From contig JANQEO010000072.1 in assembly GCA_028278325.1 (NCBI GenBank), positions 35,319 to 99,318 on the forward strand: a stretch of DNA of 64,000 nucleotides. Direction: 5' to 3'. Positions 44,003 to 53,109 of the stretch are shown one piece after another. Made by a program: the position numbers and the translations under genes. Numbering within the stretch: the stretch's first letter is position 1; each line of letters opens with the position of its first letter. The DNA is from Candidatus Binatia bacterium (GTDB taxonomy: Bacteria; Desulfobacterota; Binatia; UBA1149; JAJCZL01). Under the pieces are notes generated by a model that made no database searches, was not told the origin of the DNA, and saw nothing but the letters and a program-made list of their open reading frames with translations.

Positions 44003-45544
44003 TCAAGCCTCAGGCGCGGCCTTGAAACCTTCGTAGAGCCATACCCGGATGCCATGGCGCGCGAAGAGCTTGGAGTCCACTTGCCGGTAGGCCATGGGAA
44101 GCCAGGGGATCGCACGGAACTCCCCGCTCCTGGCAATCAGAACGACCTGCGGCATCTCACCATCCTTCAACGGTAGATAGGGTTTCTGTCCCAGCCTGCG
44201 TTGTATGTAGCGGCGCACACGACCGTCGAACAGGACGCCGTAGGGAGTGTGATTGGCCCGTCTCTCTAGCGCCAGTAGATGCACGCAACTGACCGCCCAC
44301 ACCGGCCCGTGCTCCACCCTCATCTCCTCGACCCGGGCAGCCAGGGCGATCTGGTCATCGAGCGTGACGGCCCGATCCTTCGTGACGTGGACTGAGTCGA
44401 CGACGACATAGGCGGCCACAGCGATCGCGGCACTCGCCGCTATCACACGTACGCCAGGGTGCTTCGACCTCTGCAATAAGTAATGAAGCGTTACCGCACC
44501 GCACAAGCCGAAGAACGGGTAGAGGATGAAGCGGTCGGGATAGGCCTGGTGGTCGTAGACGGTATAGGCCGTGACGAGATACGAGCAGATGACGATCGCA
44601 AAACACCCCGGCCTCTCTCTCAGCCGTGCGAACGTACGCCGCGGCCTTGCCATGGCCCAGACCAGACCGGCAGCCGAAACCACCAAGAACAGCACCGGAA
44701 AGATGCGCACCACCCCCTGACGCCTGACGCCCTCGCCGATCAGGAACGGTATGGTGTTTCGGACTCGCCTGAAGCCCGTGGTCGAGTCCGACGCCATCAC
44801 GAAGGATTGGGAAAGCTGCTCGGCGAGGGCACCGTGCCAAAGGAAGTAGGCCTCGTAGCAGACGAGAGCGACGGCGCCCCCGGCAACGAGGCGCCACAAC
44901 ACGACACCGCCGTCGCGCCGCAGCAGGCTCGCAAGTACGAGGGCCAGCGGCACCAAGAAAGCCGGCTGCCAGCACAAGGTTGCGGCGCCCGCCAGTAGGC
45001 CGGCCTGCAGGTGCCGTTCTCGTACGGTGGCATGCAACGCGGCGGCGGTGAACAGGACCACGAACACCTTGGGCCGAGCACCCATGGCGCCCTGCAGATA
45101 GAAATCGTTGAAACCGAGCATGATCAGCCCGGCCAGCAGCATGACGACCCAGCTTCGCGTCAGCGTCAGCGCAGTGGCTGCAACCAAGGTCACACTTGCC
45201 GCCGCCGCCGCAACACTCACCGCTCTCAACGACGCTACGTCGCCGAGTTCGAGCAGCCGGCCCAGACTGATCGCCGCGCCGGATAGGATGCTGCTGAGGG
45301 CGAACTTGTGGTCAACGAGCGAGACGTGGGGCGCCACGCCCGAGGCAACACGCTCGGCCAGGTAAAAGTAGGTTTGATTGTCGAAGGTGAAGGGCAGCTC
45401 TGCGAGCCCGTGAGCAGCGCACAGCACCGCGCCTGCGGTGAACAGCAAGACTTGAAGAACGGCGTTTGCGACTGGCGCCGGCGGCTCCGACCCGTCTAGC
45501 GCCACCACCAACCGTTTGAAATACCACAAAGCAGACCGGCCCAT
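44003..45544 (-). CDS. Polytopic membrane protein, probable GT-C glycosyltransferase
   Basis: The 513-residue product has about ten membrane spans. An early loop FDNQTYFYLAERVASGVAPH, followed by LVDHKFALSS, resembles the acidic first loop of GT-C enzymes, and a C-terminal soluble part carries QRRLGQKPYLPLKDG. The family name is uncertain. It may share the polyprenyl-sugar donor with the GT39-like protein that converges on it. Its first 49 bases overlap the end of the secreted protein gene at 45496, so translation could be coupled. Confidence 0.72.
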   Translation of the reverse strand: MGRSALWYFKRLVVALDGSEPPAPVANAVLQVLLFTAGAVLCAAHGLAELPFTFDNQTYFYLAERVASGVAPHVSLVDHKFALSSILSGAAISLGRLLELGDVASLRAVSVAAAAASVTLVAATALTLTRSWVVMLLAGLIMLGFNDFYLQGAMGARPKVFVVLFTAAALHATVRERHLQAGLLAGAATLCWQPAFLVPLALVLASLLRRDGGVVLWRLVAGGAVALVCYEAYFLWHGALAEQLSQSFVMASDSTTGFRRVRNTIPFLIGEGVRRQGVVRIFPVLFLVVSAAGLVWAMARPRRTFARLRERPGCFAIVICSYLVTAYTVYDHQAYPDRFILYPFFGLCGAVTLHYLLQRSKHPGVRVIAASAAIAVAAYVVVDSVHVTKDRAVTLDDQIALAARVEEMRVEHGPVWAVSCVHLLALERRANHTPYGVLFDGRVRRYIQRRLGQKPYLPLKDGEMPQVVLIARSGEFRAIPWLPMAYRQVDSKLFARHGIRVWLYEGFKAAPEA

Positions 45545-47922
45545 CCCGTCTGCCTACGATGACTGCATTCTCCGGCTTGGCAAGTATCGATGGTGCAATC
45601 ATCGTCGTCGTCGCAGTCCGACTCGTCGTAACACTCGGGGGGCAGCGTCGTGGTCGTCGTGCTGGTGGTGGTGCTCGTGGTCGTCGTGCTCGTAGTCGAC
45701 GTTGTCGTCGTACTCGTAGTCGTCGTGGACGTCGTGGAAGTCGTGGACGTCGTCGTCGAGCTGCTCGTCGTCGTGGAGGTAGTGGGAGGCGTGGGATCGA
45801 CGGTGGTTGTCGTGGAAGTCGAGGGTGGGGACGGCAAAGTCGTCGTTGTACTCGGGATCGGGCCAAGCGCCTCGAGCGCAGAGGCGTCGCTGGGCCTCGA
45901 AGAAGCGTCGCGCGTCAGCAGCAACACATCGAGACGCGGGGGAATAGGTGTTACCTCTCGTTTCCATACCGTCAGGGTGTGGCTGCCCTCGGGGAGCCAT
46001 CCGAGGTCGAGCGGGACCGTATCCCCTACTCCTACTTCTCCATCCCCATCCCAGTGCCACTCACGAACGTAGTCGTGGTTGTTGCCGAAGCGTAGCAGCG
46101 TAGGATCGTCGTCGACGCTCACGAAGAAGGAGTTCGCGCCGGCGCCATGAGGGCCGGGATAGTAGAACCTCCCCCATAGATACCAGTTGTCTGCTCGTGG
46201 AATGTCCACCGTGTACTCGACGCGGTCCGTGGTAATCCCGTCGTAGGCGTCGCGAGCACTGTCGGCATACAGCAATAGAGGCGCGAGACTGTTGGCGGCA
46301 GCGTCCCCGTCGCTGCCGGCCGCGTAGGTCGGCCCCGTAGTCATGGCCCCGGTGAATCGGGCGCTCGGATCGAGAGCGGCCAGCAGCCACACCTCCGTGT
46401 CGTCGGCCACCTTACACACGCCGCTGTAGCGGTCGCATACGCCTCCGCCCGTGCACGCATCGATACCTTCGCATACGCCTGCCGAACAAACGTCGGACAC
46501 AGTACAAGAGAGCCCGTCATCACACGGCGCCGAATTGTGCTCATGGACGCAACCATCGATGGTGCAGCTGTCCTCGGTGCAGGGGTCGCCATCGTCGCAC
46601 GTCGAACCTGAACCGTCAGGGTTCGAGCCGGCGCAGGGATGGGCGAGTGCGAACACCTCGAGTTCCGCCACCGAGATGAAATCAGCCGAGCCGCCCGGCC
46701 GACCGTAGACACGAACACCATCACCGATCACGGGGTCGAAAGTCACACGATAGGATTCGTAGTCCACCCCATTGTCCAAGCCAGGATATGCAGGGTCGAC
46801 TGCAAGGCCCGATACGTCCGTCCACCGGCCCTCGCTAAGAACCTGGACGGTTGCTTGCTCGAACCATCCCCCATCGGCGAAATGCTTGCCCTCCTGAAAG
46901 TGCAACTCGGTAAACGTGTGAGGCTCGTCGAAGCGATAGCCGATCCAGTCCTCGGCTGCGGTGTTCGTCCCGTCCCAGGTATCGTACTGACGACTGGAAC
47001 TGTAGTGATTCAGGGGCGGTTTGTCGCCGTCGCGAATCACTTCCAGATCCCTGCTGCCCCCGCCCAGCGGTTTGGTGACACGGGCAACGATGGCGGCCTG
47101 CTGGGTCACGTCGACGAGCGGTCTCAGCGTACAGTTCGTGAGACAGGTCGACGTACCCGGCGGTTCACATTCCTCACCGGGTCCGATGACGCCGTCTCCA
47201 CAACCGGGAGCCGGAGGCGGCCCGTCCGTGCTGCCACAGCCCGCGGCCAGTCCGCAGTCGGGCAGGTCGGGATTCGAAGCGCTCTCCTTGGGGTCACTGC
47301 CGGCCGATATTTCGTCGCCGTCGGCGAAGCCGTCACCATCGGTATCCGACCGCATCGGGTCCGTCTGGTACACATCGACTTCCACGCCGTCGAGCAAGCC
47401 GTCGCCGTCGGTGTCGGCATCGTTCGGATCGGTCTCGGTCGAATCCACCTGGCGATCGAGATCGAGGTCCTCTCGTGCATCGACGAGGCCGTCACCGTCG
47501 GAATCGACGATGCCGGCCGCCGTGGCGTAGTCGATCGAAAGTTCATTGGAGCGGGACCCCTGAGTCTCGGTGCCGTCGTAGGCAAGGATGGAAAAGTGCG
47601 CTACCGGCCCTAGTTCCACGCCGGTGACTACGTGGGCATAGGAGCCGTCGGGTGCAGCCTGCTTTGGCCCCGAAAAAACCGGGGGGCCGTATGGCTGGTT
47701 ACCATAGCGGACGTAGATCATGACGCCCGCGGCCGATTCCATGCGCCATGTCAGCCGGGCATCGTAGGCGTGCGCCACCGCCGCCGCCTGCGCCAGCCCC
47801 AGGACAAACGCGAACGTGGACAGCCGCAAGAGGCGACCGTTGCCATGGCGGATCGACGCTCGTCTTGTACGAATGGCCGGCTTCTCCGTGTTCCCAGCGA
47901 ACCGGCGCGTGACCCGGTGCAC
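45496..47922 (-). CDS. Secreted protein with thrombospondin type 3 (Ca-binding) and Cys-rich repeats and a Thr-rich tail
   Basis: The 808-residue product has an N-terminal region with signal-like LSTFAFVLGLAQAAAVAHA (about 35-53) and a fibronectin-like stretch LTWRMESAAG. Next are thrombospondin type 3-type calcium repeats (DSDGDGLVDARED, DADTDGDGLLDGVE, DTDGDGFADGDE; about 135-205). A DUF4215-like cysteine motif (CGDGVIGPGEECE), a lectin/discoidin-like middle, DGDPCTEDSC repeats and a jelly-roll-like domain follow. The C-terminus is a Thr/Ser/Pro tract (about 665-745) ending in a CxxxxDCDDDDDC motif. The final 20 residues (HRRQTGWAG...) break the motif, suggesting truncation or frameshift. 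The start is GTG 47922. Confidence 0.75.
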   Translation of the reverse strand: MHRVTRRFAGNTEKPAIRTRRASIRHGNGRLLRLSTFAFVLGLAQAAAVAHAYDARLTWRMESAAGVMIYVRYGNQPYGPPVFSGPKQAAPDGSYAHVVTGVELGPVAHFSILAYDGTETQGSRSNELSIDYATAAGIVDSDGDGLVDAREDLDLDRQVDSTETDPNDADTDGDGLLDGVEVDVYQTDPMRSDTDGDGFADGDEISAGSDPKESASNPDLPDCGLAAGCGSTDGPPPAPGCGDGVIGPGEECEPPGTSTCLTNCTLRPLVDVTQQAAIVARVTKPLGGGSRDLEVIRDGDKPPLNHYSSSRQYDTWDGTNTAAEDWIGYRFDEPHTFTELHFQEGKHFADGGWFEQATVQVLSEGRWTDVSGLAVDPAYPGLDNGVDYESYRVTFDPVIGDGVRVYGRPGGSADFISVAELEVFALAHPCAGSNPDGSGSTCDDGDPCTEDSCTIDGCVHEHNSAPCDDGLSCTVSDVCSAGVCEGIDACTGGGVCDRYSGVCKVADDTEVWLLAALDPSARFTGAMTTGPTYAAGSDGDAAANSLAPLLLYADSARDAYDGITTDRVEYTVDIPRADNWYLWGRFYYPGPHGAGANSFFVSVDDDPTLLRFGNNHDYVREWHWDGDGEVGVGDTVPLDLGWLPEGSHTLTVWKREVTPIPPRLDVLLLTRDASSRPSDASALEALGPIPSTTTTLPSPPSTSTTTTVDPTPPTTSTTTSSSTTTSTTSTTSTTTTSTTTTSTTSTTTTSTTTSTTTTTLPPECYDESDCDDDDDCTIDTCQAGECSHRRQTGWAGLLCGISNGWWWR
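45647..45860 (-). repeat. Low-complexity ACG/ACC-rich tract encoding a Thr-rich linker
   Basis: The plus strand carries long runs of GTCGTCGT/GTGGTGGTC-type triplets, which read as Thr/Ser/Pro codons on the coding minus strand. The tract encodes a linker of roughly 70 residues that is over two-thirds Thr or Ser. It is prone to slippage and to length change between strains. It is coding sequence and not a CRISPR array. Confidence 0.85.
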
Positions 47923-48334
47923 GCATGCACTCCAACATAAGGAGTGGCGCTTGCGCGTCGGGTCAGGATTCGGTCGGGTGCTTCGACTGCGGCCTGGCCG
48001 TGGCCGGCCGGGCGCATAGCAGCAGGACTAAGAAGCGCCTCCGCTCCACTGTCCTCAACCTCATCCAAGGCGCCCTCCAGACTCGCGATCAGACCGGTTC
48101 TTGGAGTTTGCCGGTCTGAACTGCGGCGAGCGGGCACCCCACGCTCCCTAACAAATATGAGCATAGCGTACAGCTTCGTGCATGTCGAACCATACTGCAC
48201 ATGTCAGGGCGTTTCTGTGCGCCACGGTCGGTCTTGTACCGTCCGAACCCTAGTGCACGGAGCCACCGGCGGCCCGAGGCCTTGGTGATCGCTTCAGACT
48301 GTCGGCGGCCCAAGGCCGGGCGAGGGTCTAGGGT
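47923..48334. other. Intergenic region without a supported gene
   Basis: These 412 bases lie upstream of the leftward secreted protein and downstream of the leftward DUF4136 gene. The small frames (47944-48288 plus, 47751-48200 minus) have Arg/Ser-rich sequences that look like out-of-frame GC-rich DNA. The only clear structure is the inverted repeat at 48272-48321. The promoter of the 45496-47922 gene should be here but no clear motif is seen. Confidence 0.5.
48272..48321 (-). repeat. Long inverted repeat after the DUF4136 gene
   Basis: GCCCG-AG-GCCTTGG-type left arm (48272-48285) pairs with CCAAGGCCGGGC (48310-48321) around a 24-base loop, with a two-base bulge. It lies just after the stop at 48335 of the leftward gene, so it may act as a terminator or mRNA 3'-end stabiliser. 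There is no T-run. Confidence 0.4.
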
Positions 48335-48886
48335 TTAGGGAGGAAAACGATCGAGGATCTCGTGGACGGCCTGGGCGACGCGCTCGTCCCTTTGGGCCTG
48401 GGTGGAGTTGAAGTCCACCTGGGCCTCGGCCCATCCACGCCAAACGATCTTGTCACTACGTGCGTCGATCACGTCGACGATGAGCGAGCCCACATCGTAC
48501 TCCCTCTCGTAGCTCTCCCAGCCGTAGGCGTAGAAGGCATCCCCCTCTTGGCGGTGCTGGTAGATATGATCGACAGTTCTGGCCAGATCCGTGCTCAGCG
48601 CCGTCTGATAGGTGACGAAAAAATCCGCGTCAGCAGGCTCGGCCTTCTCGTAGCCGAGACGGGTCAACTCGATCTCGACCGTGCGGCGCACACGGTCATC
48701 GAGGCGCCCAGCATCTATACGGCCGTCCACGACGCTCGGAGAGAACCCCGGCAGCCAGTTGTAGGCGCGGTAGTCGTCGAAATCGGTGGCGTCGTCGTAG
48801 TCTGACCTGACGTGCATGGACGAACAGGACGCAACCGCTAGAGCCAACATCAAGAGCGAGCAGACGAGACCTCTTCCGAGCACCAT
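48335..48886 (-). CDS. DUF4136-domain lipoprotein
   Basis: The 183-residue product has a signal peptide ending in a lipobox (LALAVASC; Cys near residue 20). The mature part matches DUF4136: DDYRAYNWLPGF, VDGRIDAGRLDDRVRRTVEIELTRLGYE, and LIVDVIDARSDKIVWRGWAEAQVD. Such lipoproteins occur at the outer membrane; the function is not established. I chose ATG 48886 over a 53-residue longer frame, because it gives a clean signal peptide. It is divergent from the gene starting at 48904 or 48976. Confidence 0.85.
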   Translation of the reverse strand: MVLGRGLVCSLLMLALAVASCSSMHVRSDYDDATDFDDYRAYNWLPGFSPSVVDGRIDAGRLDDRVRRTVEIELTRLGYEKAEPADADFFVTYQTALSTDLARTVDHIYQHRQEGDAFYAYGWESYEREYDVGSLIVDVIDARSDKIVWRGWAEAQVDFNSTQAQRDERVAQAVHEILDRFPP

Positions 48887-48895
48887 TCTTGTGTA

Positions 48896-48901
48896 ATTAT
48901 A
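48896..48901 (-). promoter_or_regulatory. Candidate -10 element for the DUF4136 gene
   Basis: The minus strand reads TATAAT exactly, nine bases before ATG 48886. The -35 region 16-17 bases upstream (TTTCCC) is weak. Initiation about 7 bases downstream of this box would give a nearly leaderless mRNA. Another weak AT-rich stretch serves the plus strand, so the two divergent promoters overlap. Confidence 0.4.
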
Positions 48902-48975
48902 GGATGCAGGGAGTCCAGGGAAACGTGCGACGACATCACCAGCAACTCCGGCGACGCCGACCTGAGAACCGACGA

Positions 48976-49950
48976 GTGGCGCACAGGCGAGTACTCGTGG
49001 TAACAATCGCGAGTTCGGTTCTGTTAGTCCACCTCCTGGCGGCATCCGCGATCGCGAACGAGCCCGTAGACGCAGACGAACAGGAGGACGTCCTGGACGT
49101 TCCCGGCCTCGAAGCCGGACACACGGCGATCAGCGCAAGGGTATCGGCATACGCGGATAGGCTGGACTCCTTCTTCGGTGACGAGCGCAGCGACGAAGTC
49201 TACAACGACACGCGCCTGAGGCTCCGGTTGGGCGGCAAGCTGGCGGAGGGCGGTAGGAGCGAGAGCGTAGGCAGGTTGCGCCTCAACCTCAGCCTGCCGA
49301 GAGCGACCCGTAGGGTCAGTCTCATCGTAACGAGCCTGACCGACGACGATTTCGAAGACACTCCGACACCCGCGCCCGAAGAAGACGACGTGACTGCCGC
49401 GCTCAGGGTCTTCCTGCTCGATCGGACCGATTCCAAGATCAACATCGATGCGGGCCTCGGATTCAGGCCGGAGCCCGATCCCCGCCTCAGGCTACGCGGG
49501 CACCGCGCCTTCGTCGCAGGCAAGACGACGCTGAGGCCCACTCAGTTCTTTCGATGGCAGGGCGAGGACGGTTTCGGAGCCAGGACGCGGGTGGACGTCG
49601 ACCGAAGACTGGATGAGCGCTCTCTCGGACGTTTCAATACTCAGAGCGACTGGTCGGAGAAGATCAACGGAGTCGCCCTGGAAGCGTCGCTGGCTTACTT
49701 CGTGTGGCCCTCACACAAAAAAGCCTACCGGTTGCGCTTTCGGGCCCTTGGAGAAACCCGGCCCTCAACGGTAGTGACGGAGTACCAATTGGGATTCAGG
49801 TACCGGCGGCTGATTCACCGTGATTGGCTGTATCTGGATGTCGAACCGGCGTTGGAATTCCTACGTGAAGACGAGTTCGATACATCCCCGGCAATCACCG
49901 TACAGCTCGAGGCCAACTTCGGCGCCCGCTACCTGACCGATGCCAGGTAG
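48976..49950 (+). CDS. Predicted outer-membrane beta-barrel-like protein
   Basis: The product is about 324 residues when started at GTG 48976, which gives a clean signal peptide (MAHRRVLVVTIASSVLLVHLLAASAIAN). An ATG at 48904 would add 24 Arg-rich residues. The mature part is amphipathic beta-strand-like: TRLRLRLGGKL, GRLRLNLSLPRA, INIDAGLGFRPEPDPRLRLRG, YQLGFRYRRL, and a final aromatic strand AITVQLEANFGARYL. That fits an outer-membrane barrel, but the family is not recognised. It is divergent from the DUF4136 lipoprotein and converges on the AsmA-like gene. Confidence 0.6.
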   Translation: MAHRRVLVVTIASSVLLVHLLAASAIANEPVDADEQEDVLDVPGLEAGHTAISARVSAYADRLDSFFGDERSDEVYNDTRLRLRLGGKLAEGGRSESVGRLRLNLSLPRATRRVSLIVTSLTDDDFEDTPTPAPEEDDVTAALRVFLLDRTDSKINIDAGLGFRPEPDPRLRLRGHRAFVAGKTTLRPTQFFRWQGEDGFGARTRVDVDRRLDERSLGRFNTQSDWSEKINGVALEASLAYFVWPSHKKAYRLRFRALGETRPSTVVTEYQLGFRYRRLIHRDWLYLDVEPALEFLREDEFDTSPAITVQLEANFGARYLTDAR

Positions 49951-49974
49951 GACACGCAGCCTCGCGACCAGCGG

Positions 49975-52224
49975 CTACTTGCCGGTTATGCTCTTCAAGG
50001 TTCTCAGCTTGACCTTCGGCTTACCCAAGGATCCCCGGACTTTGTAGTAGGTCAGCTGGTCGGCGATTTTTCCCACGACCTTTCCGACAGGCCCGAGCAA
50101 CGGCTCGACTTTCTTCGTAGGGCCGGCCCCGAGTTCCAGGTCGAGCCGACCGTCGAAATATACCTCCCCGTCCCCCCGTGCAGCCAACAAAGGCGTGTCG
50201 ATCCGAATCCGACCGCAGTGCAGATGATCTCCGACCAACCGGAAACCCACCTCTGCGGAATCCTTGAGCGGTCGATCGCGAACTCTCGGGATCACCAGCT
50301 TGGTGGCTCCTTGCATGGCCGCAGTGAGCTGAGAAACGACGGGGAGTTCAAGGAGGGATCCATCGCGGACCTCCAGCCAACCCCGCCCCGAGGCAGCGGT
50401 CGTCCACTCGTCGATGGCCGCCTCATACTCGGCTTCACCCGACAGGCTCCCGCTCAGGCTGGATGGAGTGCTTTCCGCGTCCGGTCTGGATTTCATCATT
50501 TCTTCCAGGCGAACGTCGGCAACCCTGGCGTTGAGGACCATTCGCTGGTCAGTGCGTCGCGGAATGCGGCCGGCGAACTCCAACTCGCCCCCGAACAGAC
50601 GTGCTTGCACAGAATCCATTCTCAGAGCGTCGCGGGAGACGGCAACCGATGATTCCAGCTCTTCGAAAAGTACGTCGTAACCCGCGGTCGACAGCACGCC
50701 GTCTTCCAACGTCAACTGAGTAGCCAATGGCGAGCCGGGCCAGGTGTCCGAAGACGAGTCCAGCGTTGCATAGCCGGCCTCCAGTGTCCCCTCCGGCCAG
50801 CGCACGCGCACGTCGGATATCTCGGCGTCGATCATCACGGCAGCAGGGGGCAGTCCGTCGAGGCCCGCAAGCAGAGCGAGTTCGTTCTCGCCACCACCGT
50901 TCGATACAGCGTCCCCGGGCGCTGGCAGTGAGTCGTCGCCGCCGGGACGGCTCACGAAGGACACCTTGCCCGTCGCGGCACCTTCGAGGGCCGGATCATC
51001 GTGAACCTCGCCCTCATCGGCGAGCCGCCAGAGTTCGATGAACTCTGCCAGCTCGACGTTCTCGAACTCGGCATCGAGATCCATCTTCGCGTCCACCCCG
51101 GTGTCTATGGTCGCTTCAAGATCGATCCTGCCCTTCGCTGCGTTTGCGGCCACGCGACGCAACCGGATCACGTCGGGGGCCATCTCCACGTCCGCGACGA
51201 CATCGGACACTTCATGCTTTCGCCACGGCCGGGCAAGTTGCCCTCTCGAAAGTCGCGCGGTCAAAGTCGTGGGGCTATCGGGCCAATCGGAACCTGACAG
51301 ACGGAGGGCCAGCCCACGGATATCCCAGTCGGATTCGGCGACCCGCGCATGCCCCTCGGACATGAGGGCGCGAAGATCGAAACTCCCTCTCGCACCGCCC
51401 TTCAGAGCCAGCCGTGTGGATCCGGTGATCGCCAGGTGGCCGATGATACCGAAGCTGTTTATGACCCGCTGCAGCTGAGGCGGTAGTGTCGCCACCCCCT
51501 CCTCATCGACGTCTGCGGCAACGTCGAGCTCGGACACGGCGAGGTCGAGGGTATCGAAGCTCATGCGGGCAACGGCCCTTACGTCGATCAGGGGTTTGCG
51601 GTCCACTTCCGCGGTGATCGAATACCAGCCGTCGTCGCTCGCCAGTATATCCGCTTCGAGATCAATCCTGTCCAAGCGCATCGGACGGGTATCCTCGATC
51701 TTGGGATCGTAGGTCAGGTCGACATCGGACAGCGTGATCCGTCGCACCTTGAGAAAGCGGCTCAACTGGAACTCCTCCGGCGGCTCGTCGTCGGGGCGTT
51801 CCACGAAGTTGGAGAAGCCCACGAGCCTGCGACTGCCGGGCGCCTCGGCCACCAGCCTGACTTCGCCGCCGGCGATGGCGAGCGCATCGAGGACGATGGG
51901 CTCTCCAAGGCGAGGCGCTGAAGCCAAGGTCAAGACCAGTTCGTCGGCTACGATGATGTCTGTCCGCACTTCAGCGCCGGCGGTCGCCACCAATCGGACA
52001 TCACGAAGGGAAAGGGTAGCGGGCGGCGTGTACCTGACGGAGCCGATCTGCAGGTCCGGCACCAGCCAGTAAGAGACTACCGAAGCGACTTGGGAACCAA
52101 GCCAGCGCTCGAGCGGCGCCCCACCGTCGGGGCCTCGCCTGAGGAACACGGCGGCCAAGACCACGGCCACCACGAAGACGAATGCGACCGACGCGTACTT
52201 GATCGCTTGCTGGGCTGTCCGCAA
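49975..52224 (-). CDS. AsmA-like / TamB-type envelope protein
   Basis: The 749-residue product has one N-terminal membrane helix (VAFVFVVAVVLAAVFL, about 12-28) followed by long repeated beta-rich stretches such as LSLRDVRLVATAGAEV and LVGFSNFVERP. The C-terminal 150 residues carry the AsmA-type region LPVVSQLTAAMQG and GEVYFDGRLDLELGAG. AsmA/TamB-type proteins form periplasmic lipid-transport bridges. The start is TTG 52224, with GGAG 9 bases upstream; no ATG lies nearby. It is encoded beside a LolA-like protein and a barrel-like protein, which fits outer-membrane lipid or lipoprotein traffic. Confidence 0.75.
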   Translation of the reverse strand: MRTAQQAIKYASVAFVFVVAVVLAAVFLRRGPDGGAPLERWLGSQVASVVSYWLVPDLQIGSVRYTPPATLSLRDVRLVATAGAEVRTDIIVADELVLTLASAPRLGEPIVLDALAIAGGEVRLVAEAPGSRRLVGFSNFVERPDDEPPEEFQLSRFLKVRRITLSDVDLTYDPKIEDTRPMRLDRIDLEADILASDDGWYSITAEVDRKPLIDVRAVARMSFDTLDLAVSELDVAADVDEEGVATLPPQLQRVINSFGIIGHLAITGSTRLALKGGARGSFDLRALMSEGHARVAESDWDIRGLALRLSGSDWPDSPTTLTARLSRGQLARPWRKHEVSDVVADVEMAPDVIRLRRVAANAAKGRIDLEATIDTGVDAKMDLDAEFENVELAEFIELWRLADEGEVHDDPALEGAATGKVSFVSRPGGDDSLPAPGDAVSNGGGENELALLAGLDGLPPAAVMIDAEISDVRVRWPEGTLEAGYATLDSSSDTWPGSPLATQLTLEDGVLSTAGYDVLFEELESSVAVSRDALRMDSVQARLFGGELEFAGRIPRRTDQRMVLNARVADVRLEEMMKSRPDAESTPSSLSGSLSGEAEYEAAIDEWTTAASGRGWLEVRDGSLLELPVVSQLTAAMQGATKLVIPRVRDRPLKDSAEVGFRLVGDHLHCGRIRIDTPLLAARGDGEVYFDGRLDLELGAGPTKKVEPLLGPVGKVVGKIADQLTYYKVRGSLGKPKVKLRTLKSITGK

Positions 52225-52329
52225 TTGATGGTGCTCCGGGCCTGCCGTCGACGGGTGCTGTGCCCAGCGAACCTAGCCCCCGGCATCATCATCCGTCAAG
52301 CGCGGCAGGCTTGGCCGCCGCGCTTCATG

Positions 52330-53109
52330 CTAACGAGGTATCTCGTCTACCGCCTCGGCCAAAGTCGTGGAGTCGAACAGAGCATCAGGCAGCTCGACAT
52401 CGTAGCGAACGTCACTGACTCGAAGCTCGCTGCTGCCGCCTTCCTGCTTGTTCTCCATGCGGATATGCGTCGTCGTCGGATGCCCTTGGATCTTCTGCAC
52501 CTCTTCGAAGAACTCCGTCTTCCACAGCTCGCCCGCCGAGTCGAAATACTCTCTTTCGACCGGAAGATGCGTCTCGTCGGCAACCCAGGTTACTACCCTG
52601 GAATAGAGTCCGGGCTGGGTCGTCTTCTCCTGAATAGCGGTAGCCGCAACCTTGTTGCGCTGTCCCTGATCGACCTTGCTGAACGTTCTGCCTTCCAAGG
52701 AGAAGAAACCGAAGTCGTCGTAGCTGAAGTCGGTCCCCAGGAACGTCCGGACGCCGCCTAGGTATTCGAGCTTTCGAACACGTCGCACCGGAGGGATGTA
52801 CATCCATACATCGTCGCCGGCGTCCTTGCGCTCGTGGACCAGGATCGCGAACCCGCGTACACCTTCGGGTCCGAGCAAGACGGTGATACTGCGGTTGCCG
52901 TCTGCGAAGCGCTTCGTGGCCTGACGCCCGACCCACTTGACCGCCGTGTTGTCAGGCGCGGTGACAGTCACCTCGATCGCACGTGTGCTCGACGCCGCCG
53001 GATGCATTGCTGCGTTCACGGATGACATTACACTCGCGGCGTCCTCAGAAGCCGCAGCCGGTGCGGCGAACAGTGCTGTCGTTACGGCTGCAATGGCCAA
53101 TGTCCTCAT
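52330..53109 (-). CDS. LolA-like outer-membrane lipoprotein-sorting family protein
   Basis: The 259-residue product has a signal peptide (about 1-21, LAIAAVTTALFAAPAAA). The mature part matches the LolA-like family (PF17131): VWMYIPPVRRVRKLEYL, FLGTDFSYDDFGFFSLEGRT, and LPVEREYFDSAGELWKTEFFEEVQ. In this family the partner is often an RND/MMPL-type lipid exporter, not classical LolB. ATG 53109 has AAGGGGG upstream; the longer frame to 53283 is not supported. It is in the same direction as the AsmA-like gene. Confidence 0.85.
   Translation of the reverse strand: MRTLAIAAVTTALFAAPAAASEDAASVMSSVNAAMHPAASSTRAIEVTVTAPDNTAVKWVGRQATKRFADGNRSITVLLGPEGVRGFAILVHERKDAGDDVWMYIPPVRRVRKLEYLGGVRTFLGTDFSYDDFGFFSLEGRTFSKVDQGQRNKVAATAIQEKTTQPGLYSRVVTWVADETHLPVEREYFDSAGELWKTEFFEEVQKIQGHPTTTHIRMENKQEGGSSELRVSDVRYDVELPDALFDSTTLAEAVDEIPR

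Noticed and set aside
45647..45860. Possible non-coding satellite repeat
   Set aside because: It reads through as a Thr-rich linker in the correct frame of a secreted protein.
46639..47613. 324-residue plus-strand open frame
   Set aside because: Antisense to the calcium-repeat protein; its own sequence lacks any motif.
47944..48288. 114-residue plus-strand open frame in the 412-base gap
   Set aside because: Arg/Ser-rich composition, no ribosome site and no domain; likely chance.
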